Positions 15,230 through 21,970 of a stretch of DNA of 23,104 bases are shown here, piece by piece. The number at the start of each line of letters is the position of its first letter. Position 1 is the stretch's first letter. Below the pieces are notes generated by a model. The model did no database searches, had not been told where the DNA came from, and saw only the letters and a list, made by a program, of their open reading frames with translations. Source of the DNA: Fermentibacter sp964564435 (GTDB taxonomy: Bacteria; Fermentibacterota; Fermentibacteria; Fermentibacterales; Fermentibacteraceae). The position numbers and the translations under genes are program-made. The stretch lies in the NCBI GenBank assembly GCA_964564435.1, contig CAZMAT010000023.1:1-23104 (forward strand), written 5' to 3'.

Positions 15230-15892
15230 TTGCCCGACATTTTCCGGAAACCGACAGTTCTGGCGCTCGTCATGATGTCCGCCACCGTCTCCGCGTTCGC
15301 GGCCGGAGGCGACATCCAACTCACGGAGCCGGGAATGGACGATACCGGTACCCTGATGCAGGCCCTGCGCGACAGGGCGTCCTCACGATCCTTCAGTTCC
15401 GACACCCTCTCGACCGAGGTGCTGTCCAGCCTCCTGTGGGCCGCCTTCGGGATCAACCGGCCCGACTCCGGCAGGCGGACCGCTCCTTCCGCAATGAACC
15501 GCCAGGAGATCGATGTCTACGTTGCGATGGAGAAGGGCCTCTTCCTCTACGACGCCGCAGGCGGCGCCCTCAGGCTGGTCAGTCCGGACGACTTGAGGGC
15601 CGCGACAGGGATGCAGCCGTTCTGCGCCACCGCGCCGGTCGACCTCGTCTATGTCGCCGACCTCGACAGGATGGATCCCGACGGCCGCGGCATGACGGAG
15701 GACGAGATGCTCTTCTGGGCGGCATGCGACACAGGCTTCATCGGCCAGAACGTCTACCTGTTCTGCGCGCTGAACGGCCTCGCTACCGTTGTGAGGGGGG
15801 CCGTGGACAAGGAGGCGCTCTCCGTGGCGATGGGGCTGCGCCCCGGGCAGCGGATAATCCTGTCGCAGACCGTTGGGTATCCCGGCGAGTAG
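15230..15892 (+). CDS. Exported nitroreductase-family (SagB-like) protein
   Basis: The 220-residue protein has an N-terminal signal peptide (RKPTVLALVMMSATVSAFAAG) and then a nitroreductase fold: LMQALRDRASSRSFSS (the FMN-phosphate binding R-x-S-x-R type start), LLWAAFGINRPDSGRRTAPSA, and the late helix CDTGFIGQNVYLFCALNGL with a VAMGLRPGQRII ending typical of SagB-type members. These enzymes use FMN to oxidise or reduce small organic substrates. The length fits a single domain. The TTG start at 15230 has GGAGG six bases upstream. An exported flavin enzyme would need cofactor loading outside or folding before export; this is noted, not resolved. Confidence 0.8.
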   Translation: MPDIFRKPTVLALVMMSATVSAFAAGGDIQLTEPGMDDTGTLMQALRDRASSRSFSSDTLSTEVLSSLLWAAFGINRPDSGRRTAPSAMNRQEIDVYVAMEKGLFLYDAAGGALRLVSPDDLRAATGMQPFCATAPVDLVYVADLDRMDPDGRGMTEDEMLFWAACDTGFIGQNVYLFCALNGLATVVRGAVDKEALSVAMGLRPGQRIILSQTVGYPGE

Positions 15893-15924
15893 GGGCAGCC
15901 TGCGCCGGGGCCTGCAGAATCGGA

Positions 15925-16668
15925 TCAGGAACTCAGGTTCGAGAGCTTCCAGTCGTAGTAGCGGTTGATCTCGTCCCGCTGAGGGTGGCTGTCCTGCGAG
16001 ATCAGGTACTGCCAGGACATCCGGCGCAGCTCCACTCCGCCGTATCTGCCCGGGCTCAGGGAAGGCTCCCTGTGGAGGTCGAGCGAGACCAGGACTATCC
16101 TGTCCCTCATCGTGCCTCCACCCGACCAGACGAACTCGCTCAGCGACCCGAGCCTCTGCGTCAGCCCGTCCGAAGGGGCATGACCGCCTCCATCCAGCCA
16201 TGAAGCCTCGAAGAACACTGCTGAATCGCAGGTGACGACCGACGCGTCGAAGGGAATTGCCGGATCCCCGTTCACGCCCGTTCTGATGCTGCTCCATAGG
16301 GATATCTCGGATGGGTCCGACGCGCCCCGGGAAAGCCCGAGCCTCGAGTACAGCTCCGATGTCCAGGCGGACTTCGCAGAAGCGTCCGCAGAGGCCAGGC
16401 TGCCGAACACCGACCAGGTCATGGGGTCGACATGGTCGAGCGACTGCATGTCGCTGTAGAAGCCCAGGCGCTCCGAAAGCCTCTTCATGCTCTCGTCGTC
16501 GAAGTCCGGGGGCGAACCGGAAGCCCTGAGCCTGCCGGCCATGGCCGGCGGCAGAGCTCCGCCCCGGGGAGACGACACCAGATTGTCCGAGAAGTCGTGG
16601 ACCGCGGTGAATCCGGATCTGCTGCGTTCAGCCGCCACCGCCCTGCCGTTCCAGTCCTTCAGCTCCAT
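15925..16668 (-). CDS. PD-(D/E)XK-like protein lacking the catalytic lysine
   Basis: The gene encodes 247 residues. The segment DHVDPMTWSVFGSLA (about 78-92) followed by IPFDASVVTCDSAVFFEASW (139-157) resembles bacterial PD-(D/E)XK nuclease-like proteins, in which a motif of the form PD-x(n)-vvfiEAK forms the active site. Here the aspartate (D141) and glutamate (E154) are present, but the expected lysine is replaced by serine (S156, in EAS). A following helix with TQRLGSLSEFVW fits the fold. It may be an inactive or altered relative. ATG 16668 has GGAGG six bases upstream; the frame is open to 17097, but that part has no supporting signal. It is convergent with the nitroreductase gene, 32 bases away. 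Confidence 0.55.
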   Translation of the reverse strand: MELKDWNGRAVAAERSRSGFTAVHDFSDNLVSSPRGGALPPAMAGRLRASGSPPDFDDESMKRLSERLGFYSDMQSLDHVDPMTWSVFGSLASADASAKSAWTSELYSRLGLSRGASDPSEISLWSSIRTGVNGDPAIPFDASVVTCDSAVFFEASWLDGGGHAPSDGLTQRLGSLSEFVWSGGGTMRDRIVLVSLDLHREPSLSPGRYGGVELRRMSWQYLISQDSHPQRDEINRYYDWKLSNLSS

Positions 16669-17097
16669 CGAAACCTCCGGTGCTCCGAGATTGTCCGAAA
16701 CCGTATGAAGCAAGATACCTGCCAGGATCTCTGCAGATTCCCACCGCTGTCGAAAACCGCATGCCGACCCGCCCCGTCCCGCATCCGCGACCCCTCCGCA
16801 AGGACTGGGCACTGCAGTCGCCAGGCGGCAGACCCGGGCATGCAGAGTGCAAGCCGCGAGCCTTCCTCGGCCTCTTCCATTCCCCGACCAGGTGAGGTAG
16901 TATCCATTGCCTTCCCCGGGGGAATGGGGAGGATGCCGATCGGGTAACACGCAGGAGATGCAGCCGGCAGGTCTGAGAGCCTGCCGGAGGCTCGGGCGGG
17001 AGGCGCCCCGGGCACGGGGCTCGCGCTGACGACTGCCACGGGCGGCACGACGATCTCGCCGTTGTCTGCCGAACTGGCCTGAAGCAGGGAGGAACAA
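16669..17097. other. Gene-free stretch with inverted repeats
   Basis: No ORF here has both a ribosome binding site and believable protein composition. Two inverted repeats are visible: CCATTCCCC at 16877-16885 with GGGGAATGG at 16919-16927 (33-base spacer), and CCGGCAGG at 16964-16971 with CCTGCCGG at 16980-16987 (eight-base loop). The first could flank a divergent promoter for the genes at 16668 (minus) and 17098 (plus). No confident -35/-10 pair was found. Confidence 0.4.
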
Positions 17098-17397
17098 GTG
17101 TCGCGAGACAGGAAAAGGACTTGTCCGGCTGGAGTCTGGACGACGATCTACTCCAGCACCTTCACCGCCGTCCCGTCGGAGTGGACGGTGCGGTTCGAGC
17201 CTTCGCAGGCTGGCGGGACGCTGTCGGGGAGGATCGCCGAGAAGCGCACGCTATGGATCTTCCCGGGCTCCGAGGAGACGCGCGATCTCGCACCCGAAGT
17301 GCGCATCGTCCGCAGATGGATCAACACGTTCTATTCCGTGAAGGTGAAGCCCGATGCCGAGGTGATCGCGACGCTGGTGCGCGATTCGATGTTCTAG
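17098..17397 (+). CDS. Small conserved-looking protein, unrecognised
   Basis: The product is 99 residues from GTG 17098, preceded by GGGAGGAAC with good spacing. It has the aromatic-rich pattern VWTTIYSSTFTAVPSEWTV, then GTLSGRIAEKRTLWIFPGS and VRRWINTFYSVKV, suggesting a compact beta-rich domain. There is no signal peptide or membrane segment and no family I recognise. The codon use and the tidy ribosome binding site argue that it is real. It is convergent with the minus-strand gene ending at 17501. Confidence 0.6.
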   Translation: MSRDRKRTCPAGVWTTIYSSTFTAVPSEWTVRFEPSQAGGTLSGRIAEKRTLWIFPGSEETRDLAPEVRIVRRWINTFYSVKVKPDAEVIATLVRDSMF

Positions 17398-17418
17398 GCG
17401 GGGCCGCCATCATTAACC

Positions 17419-17472
17419 GGGGTGGACCGGGTCGCAGCACGAACGACCGGGTTCCGGATCCGACTCCACCCC
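17419..17472. repeat. Inverted and direct repeats between convergent genes
   Basis: GGGGTGGA at 17419-17426 is mirrored by TCCACCCC at 17465-17472, and GACCGGGT occurs twice between them. The 103-base region separates two convergent genes, so a shared terminator is possible, though the loop is long and there is no T-run. Confidence 0.3.
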
Positions 17473-17500
17473 TCGGGCCGGGGTTATCTGCAGTTCCTGC

Positions 17501-17866
17501 TCAGTCGTAACCGAAGGGGACTCCCGAGTGCACGAGGGAGAGCCGCCGGACCTGCTCCTCGTCCACGGTGATTCCGATCCCGAGGAACTCCCCGGCCTGT
17601 ATGTCCACGGAGAAGGTCGAATCGACACGGATCTCCGGCACTCTGACCCGGATGCCGACCACGGAACTCCTGCCCATGAGGTCGAGACCCCATGCGAAGC
17701 CGGTGAGAGGATCCGTTTCCGGAGCGCCCCGGTAGACCAGGGAGTCCTCCAGATAGACGTATGTCCTGAAGCCCTCGAATCCATCCTGCAGGTCGACGTA
17801 CAGGTACGGTCCGATCGTGGATGCGGAGATCGCGACCGAAACGGCAGCCGCTGCTGGAAACATCAT
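17501..17866 (-). CDS. Small exported protein, unrecognised
   Basis: This 121-residue product begins MMFPAAAAVSVAISASTIGP, a short hydrophobic leader without basic residues that may still act as a signal peptide. The rest alternates hydrophobic and polar residues as in a beta-sandwich (YLYVDLQDGFEG, TYVYLEDSLVYRG, GIRVRVPEIRVDSTFSVDI, GIGITVDEEQV). No family is recognised. Two adjacent ATGs (17866 and 17863) follow GGAGGAGGAAC. The gene is divergent from the 323-residue protein gene, with overlapping promoter elements between them. Confidence 0.6.
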   Translation of the reverse strand: MMFPAAAAVSVAISASTIGPYLYVDLQDGFEGFRTYVYLEDSLVYRGAPETDPLTGFAWGLDLMGRSSVVGIRVRVPEIRVDSTFSVDIQAGEFLGIGITVDEEQVRRLSLVHSGVPFGYD

Positions 17867-17891
17867 GTTCCTCCTCCCAATGACCTGCTGC

Positions 17892-17904
17892 ATGTAGAAT
17901 ACAT
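17892..17904. promoter_or_regulatory. Symmetric -10 region in a divergent promoter
   Basis: ATGTA-GAA-TACAT at 17892-17904 is a short dyad. On the plus strand it contains TAGAAT (17895-17900), five of six matches to TATAAT; on the minus strand it contains TATTCT. Both genes flanking the 74-base gap could use it as overlapping -10 boxes. No clear -35 hexamers are seen. Confidence 0.35.
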
Positions 17905-17940
17905 CGTCCGAAGGATCCGATTCCATCCCGGGAGGGCCAA

Positions 17941-18912
17941 ATGAGGATTGATGCAGGTACTGCGGATTCTCTGGACGCGATGACCGGTGAGCGCCTGGAC
18001 GCCCTCTCTTCGATGCTCGGACTGCCGGCCGGCCTGGACCCCGGGGCATTCGTCACCCTGGATCCCGGCCTGTTCGGCACGAAGGGCGAGGTGCTGACCC
18101 CCGAGGGTCATGTCTCCTTCAAGTGCGACAACGGCCTGAAGAAGCTGAAGAAGGAGGTCACCACCCTCTACCGTGAAGTGACCTCGGTCGAGTTCGACGG
18201 CACGGGTCCGTTCTTCAGGTGGGCCTTCAGGGGGCCGGATGGAGGATTCGACCTGGAACTGTCGAACTACGAGGGCAGGAACGGCCTGGGAGCCCGCCAG
18301 ATCTTCTGGTACGACATCGACGAGTACCCGGTCAGGTCGGGGCTCTTCTACCGCGCCGCAGGGCAGGTGGTATCTCGGTGTGCCGCCAGATCGCTGTTCG
18401 ACCATCCGTCGCCCGTGTCCAGGCGGATCGCGGAGGCCGTTGCGGCCTTCGAGGCGAGTCCGTGGCTGGTGACCGAGAGCCTGTCCCAGCCGAACCCCTA
18501 CATCCTGTGGGCCGGGCTCTTCGACGGGTTCTGCTCGTTCCTGGCCGGCTCCACGATGGCATGCGACGCTGATGCCCAGGGATGGGTGGAACTGTTCCTC
18601 TCGCTCGACGGGTTCTACGCACGCATCCTGACGCGTTTCCTGCGGGAGATCGACGAGCGTTCCGGGCCCTCGCTCTCGCGAGAGCCCTCCATACTCGCCC
18701 TCAGCGACCAGTTCGACAGGCTGTCGGCGCTCTGGTACGCAAGGAGGATTGCAAGGCTCCATTTCGCAGAAGGGCGCCTGGACGTGCAGAGGATCCGCGA
18801 ATGGAATTCCTCACTGCTCACCCCGAGGGCGCTGCAGGCCGGGGGGAAGGTCTCGATCAGGCTCCGCGAGAGGTCGATGTACGAGGAGGAGATACGGCTT
18901 CTCGGGAGCTGA
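17941..18912 (+). CDS. Unrecognised 323-residue cytoplasmic protein
   Basis: The ATG at 17941 has GGGAGGG about five bases upstream. The product has 323 residues with no signal peptide or membrane segment. Visible parts are an acidic N-terminal helix region, a lysine-rich stretch GLKKLKKEVTTLYREV, a beta-rich middle (FFRWAFRGPDGGFDLEL, ARQIFWYDIDEYPV) and a helical C-terminal half with tryptophans and several arginine-rich helices (ARRIARLHF). I do not recognise a family. Its stop overlaps the proposed start of the phosphodiesterase-like gene (CTGA at 18909-18912), so the two are probably translated together and may act in one process. Confidence 0.6.
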   Translation: MRIDAGTADSLDAMTGERLDALSSMLGLPAGLDPGAFVTLDPGLFGTKGEVLTPEGHVSFKCDNGLKKLKKEVTTLYREVTSVEFDGTGPFFRWAFRGPDGGFDLELSNYEGRNGLGARQIFWYDIDEYPVRSGLFYRAAGQVVSRCAARSLFDHPSPVSRRIAEAVAAFEASPWLVTESLSQPNPYILWAGLFDGFCSFLAGSTMACDADAQGWVELFLSLDGFYARILTRFLREIDERSGPSLSREPSILALSDQFDRLSALWYARRIARLHFAEGRLDVQRIREWNSSLLTPRALQAGGKVSIRLRERSMYEEEIRLLGS

Positions 18913-19706
18913 GCGCGGGCTACCTCGCCCCGACTCTTGCCGCCCTGATGGGTTTCGGGGTTCCGCATGACTCCGGGTGCCCTCCGTCGGAGGAGGTGCT
19001 CGATGCCGCCCGCTCCATTCTGTCCGGCAGGGTCAGCCGTGCCCTCGTCTTCGCGCCTGACGCGATCGGCCGCGCCCAGACAGGGCGGTATCCCCGGCTG
19101 CGGGAAGCCATCCTCGCGCTCGGGCCGCATGCCTTCCCGATGAGGGCCGCGTTTCCGCCAAAGACGCCCGTGTGCTTCGCAGGGATGTTCACCGGCGCCG
19201 GGCCTTCGGTGCACGGCATACGCAGGTACGAGAAACCGGTGCTCGCCTGCGACACCATCTTCGATTCGGCGATCCGCGCCGGGCGCAGGGCAGCCATCGT
19301 CGCCGTCGAGGATTCTAGCATCGACAAGATCTTCAGGGGAAGGGACGTCGACTACCTCTCGGAGCCCGACGACGGATCGGTGCTCGACTCGGCCCTCGAT
19401 CTGATACGCCGTGACGGGCACGACCTGATAGTCGTCTACCAGCAGGCCTACGACGACCTCCTGCACCACGGCGACCCCTTCGGCCCGGAGGCCCTCACCG
19501 CACTGGAAGGGCACATCCGGGCCTTCGGACTGCTTTCGGAAGCGGTGCGGGAACACTGGGCCGGTCACCCGCGGGTCTCCGTGTTCGCCCCCGACCACGG
19601 GGCGCACGCCGATCCGGCATCCGGAAAGGGCGACCACGGGCTCGACATCCCCGACGACATGGAGGTCGAGCACTTCTGGAGTTTCGACCCGGCGTCAGGC
19701 TCCTGA
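18909..19706 (+). CDS. Alkaline-phosphatase-superfamily phosphodiesterase-like enzyme
   Basis: About 265 residues match the alkaline phosphatase/nucleotide pyrophosphatase superfamily in outline. An early metal-binding aspartate is in VFAPDAIG, the nucleophile candidate is the threonine in PPKTPVCF (followed by AGMFTGAGPSVHG), the DDLLHH segment supplies D and H ligands, and FAPDHGAHAD plus GDHGLD supply the second metal site. The enzymes hydrolyse phosphate mono- or diesters; the substrate here is unknown, and no signal peptide is present. The start is uncertain: homology-like sequence begins at about LSAGYLAPTL, where only CTG 18909 is available, overlapping the upstream stop. The nearest standard codons are ATG 18948, without a ribosome binding site, and ATG 18801, deep inside the upstream gene. 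Confidence 0.65.
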   Translation: MSAGYLAPTLAALMGFGVPHDSGCPPSEEVLDAARSILSGRVSRALVFAPDAIGRAQTGRYPRLREAILALGPHAFPMRAAFPPKTPVCFAGMFTGAGPSVHGIRRYEKPVLACDTIFDSAIRAGRRAAIVAVEDSSIDKIFRGRDVDYLSEPDDGSVLDSALDLIRRDGHDLIVVYQQAYDDLLHHGDPFGPEALTALEGHIRAFGLLSEAVREHWAGHPRVSVFAPDHGAHADPASGKGDHGLDIPDDMEVEHFWSFDPASGS

Positions 19707-19710
19707 GCGT

Positions 19711-20418
19711 CTACCTCGAAGCCAGGAAGGGTTCCATCTCCTGACTGGAAAGGAAGAGGTCGCCCTCCGGCTCCGCCGCAAGAGCCACGTGCGGGAAGCC
19801 GAAGTCGTAGCGGAACCAGACCCCGTCCTCCACGATCGTCGCACGGTCGAGATCCTCCACCCCGAAGGCATAGCCGTCGTACATGCCTGAATCGTCATCT
19901 CCGTCGCAGTAGATCCCCCTGGCGGTTTCGATGTTCCGCTGCAGCATGCCGTCGAGGATGCCGGCCAGCTCGGCCTCCCTGCCGTCATCCAGCAGGTCGC
20001 GCATCGCGAGCCTTTCGCCCGTGGAGGTGTCGAAGCGCAGATAGTGCTCCTCTGTCGAGGGATATGCACCTACGAAGTCTATGGTCACGGTGATGTCGAG
20101 GATACCGCCCGCGTTATAGTCCACCGTGTAGTCTGCCCCCGTGTAGCCCCGCTGTATCTCCGCGTAGATCGCGAGGGTCTCCTCCAGAGGCTCGCCGGTG
20201 ACAGCCTCCCAGGAGAGCGCATCGTTCATGGCGTCGACGGCTGGGTCGCCCGCTTCGCCCAGCGCGACGGGAAGGGAGAGGACGGAGCCCCCGGGCCCTC
20301 CGTCCAGCTCGACGAGCACCGGCGCGACGACGACAGGACCGTTCGACCCGGGCAGCGAGATCCAGGCTGGCTGGACACCGCCCGCCATGATGGAAAGCAC
20401 GATCGCAGACACGAGCAT
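19711..20418 (-). CDS. Exported DUF3298/RsiV-like protein
   Basis: This protein of 235 residues has a weak N-terminal signal peptide (MLVSAIVLSIMAGGVQPA). The middle and end resemble the DUF4163/DUF3298 pair found in RsiV and PdaC: DYTVDYNAGGILDITVTIDF, then HYLRFDTSTGERLAMRDLLD, and finally the FRYDFGFPHVALAAEPEGDLFL ending. In RsiV this region binds lysozyme, but no transmembrane anchor or anti-sigma domain is present here and no sigma factor gene is adjacent, so that function should not be assumed. ATG 20418 has GGAGG seven bases upstream. Its stop lies only four bases from the stop of the convergent phosphodiesterase-like gene, with no terminator between. Confidence 0.65.
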   Translation of the reverse strand: MLVSAIVLSIMAGGVQPAWISLPGSNGPVVVAPVLVELDGGPGGSVLSLPVALGEAGDPAVDAMNDALSWEAVTGEPLEETLAIYAEIQRGYTGADYTVDYNAGGILDITVTIDFVGAYPSTEEHYLRFDTSTGERLAMRDLLDDGREAELAGILDGMLQRNIETARGIYCDGDDDSGMYDGYAFGVEDLDRATIVEDGVWFRYDFGFPHVALAAEPEGDLFLSSQEMEPFLASR

Positions 20419-20522
20419 ATGACCCCCTCCCTGCGGGCGGGCTCCGGCCGGGGTGCCCGCCGCGTCAGAGACGATAATAATCCAGGGAGGAAGGAGAAGC
20501 CCTGACGACCAGCCCTGCTTCT

Positions 20523-21848
20523 GTGAACTCCCGGTGCGCCGGAGCCCGGCGGCCCCCCGCCGGAGCGCCCGGTGTCGCGCCAGCGATGGCCGTCCTCGCG
20601 GCCATAGCCCTGCTGCGCACCGCATTCGTCATCGTCGTCGGCATCCCGGCCACGACGGCCAGCGTGCGGTCATGGCCCATGGAGGACGACTCGTACCAGT
20701 ACGTCGACTACGCGAGGGACCTCCTCGACGGGCGCCAGGGATCCGTCGCGATGCGGATGCCGCTCTATCCGGCGTTCCTCGCCGTCACGTGGAGCGATTC
20801 ACATACATGGCTGGCCGCACTGGTGGTCCAGCAGGCAGCGGGCCTCGCCATCGGCATCCTCTGCTTCCTGATCACGAGATCGGCATGCCCCCGGGCCGCC
20901 CCGGCGGCGGGCGCCTCCGCGATGCTGCTGCCGCAGCACGTCGTCCTGTCGACCCGGATCATGCCCGACACTTTCGCCCTTCTCGCCGTGGTCCTGTCTG
21001 GATACCTCTGGACACGGGCGCTGCGCACACGCTCCACGAGAACCTACGTGGCGCTCTGGGGGACGATCGGGCTCGCGCTCTCGATCGGTGCGGTCACGAA
21101 GCAGGTGCTCCTGATGTCGCCTTCCGTCTACATCGCGCTCATCGCCTTCGAGAAGGCCAGGCGCCCCGCCGTCAGGCTCCCGGCGCTGGCCGTGATGCTC
21201 GCAGTCTTTTCGGCGATTCCCCTCTCCTGGAGGGAGTTCAACAGGCGCGAGTTCGGCCTGGACGCATACTCGGCCCAGGATGCATTCGAGCCTCTGGGCA
21301 GGGCCGCCATCCTGGCCGGGATCACGGACGAGCAGGCCGTGTGGAGCGGGGAGTTCCTCGCCCCGCTCGACTCGCTCGCGATGTCGGGGGGTGTGGTCGA
21401 TCCGGCGCTCAGGGACAGCATCTACCGCGCCCGTACGAGGGAGATCGTTCTCTCGCACCCGGTCGAGGTGCTGGTGCCGCATCTGACGTCATGGCCGAAG
21501 TTCTTCTCCCTGGGCTATTCGCACAAGATCCTGCGGGCGTCGGGGATGGAGGAGCGAGATCCGGCTCTGACGGCATGGAAGGCGGCGCTCGCCCTTCTCT
21601 ATCTGGCGATGGCCGCAGGTGCCTGCACCGCGCTGCTGGTTCCTGCGATCAGATCGCGGACCCGGCCGCTCATCGGCCTCTTCCTCGGGTGGGCGGTCTT
21701 CTCGGCCGTCGTCTACGGACCTCTGGCGACGACGAGATACGGCGTCACCTTCTACTGGGCCATGGCCACACTCGCCTGCGCCGCATTCGCCTTCGCCGCG
21801 GCCCGTAGAGGTCCCGTGCAGGGCTCCGCGGGTTCCGACAAGGGGTGA
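20523..21848 (+). CDS. GT-C type membrane glycosyltransferase
   Basis: This 441-residue protein has about eight to ten hydrophobic segments, beginning with AMAVLAAIALLRTAFVIVVG. The first extramembrane loop holds MEDDSYQYVDYARDLL and the following MRMPLYPAFLAV, a layout typical of GT39/ArnT-type GT-C glycosyltransferases, which use a lipid-linked sugar donor and an acidic residue early in the first loop as base. A soluble loop with about 80 residues (EFNRREFGLDAYSAQDAF onward) lies between membrane segments. GTG 20523 is the first standard start, but GGGAGGAAGGAG at 20485-20496 is spaced for an in-frame CTG at 20502, giving seven more residues (LTTSPAS). It precedes a sugar aminotransferase gene, so a surface-glycan function is likely. 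Confidence 0.75.
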   Translation: MNSRCAGARRPPAGAPGVAPAMAVLAAIALLRTAFVIVVGIPATTASVRSWPMEDDSYQYVDYARDLLDGRQGSVAMRMPLYPAFLAVTWSDSHTWLAALVVQQAAGLAIGILCFLITRSACPRAAPAAGASAMLLPQHVVLSTRIMPDTFALLAVVLSGYLWTRALRTRSTRTYVALWGTIGLALSIGAVTKQVLLMSPSVYIALIAFEKARRPAVRLPALAVMLAVFSAIPLSWREFNRREFGLDAYSAQDAFEPLGRAAILAGITDEQAVWSGEFLAPLDSLAMSGGVVDPALRDSIYRARTREIVLSHPVEVLVPHLTSWPKFFSLGYSHKILRASGMEERDPALTAWKAALALLYLAMAAGACTALLVPAIRSRTRPLIGLFLGWAVFSAVVYGPLATTRYGVTFYWAMATLACAAFAFAAARRGPVQGSAGSDKG

Positions 21849-21856
21849 CGGGGTCC

Positions 21857-21874
21857 GGGCGGGAGGTTCCGCCC
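21857..21874 (+). terminator. Short GC hairpin after the glycosyltransferase gene
   Basis: GGGCGG at 21857-21862 pairs with CCGCCC at 21869-21874 around a six-base GAGGTT loop, nine bases after the stop codon. No T-run follows. It could end the glycosyltransferase transcript or only shape the leader of the next gene. Confidence 0.4.
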
Positions 21875-21970
21875 CGCGGAGTTGTCGCATGGGCCGCGAT
21901 TGCGTATTCCTTCCAGACGGGGTGCACATGCCGCATCCCGACAGCAGGCTTTCTTCAGGGACGGTGGAGC

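Noticed and set aside
16659..17048. Minus-strand frame of 129 residues
   Set aside because: No ribosome binding site, no hydrophobic or domain pattern, and it overlaps the well-supported start at 16668 in another frame.
21884..21914. TTGTCG-N17-TATTCC promoter before the aminotransferase
   Set aside because: Spacing is right but the -10 has only three consensus bases; too weak to list.
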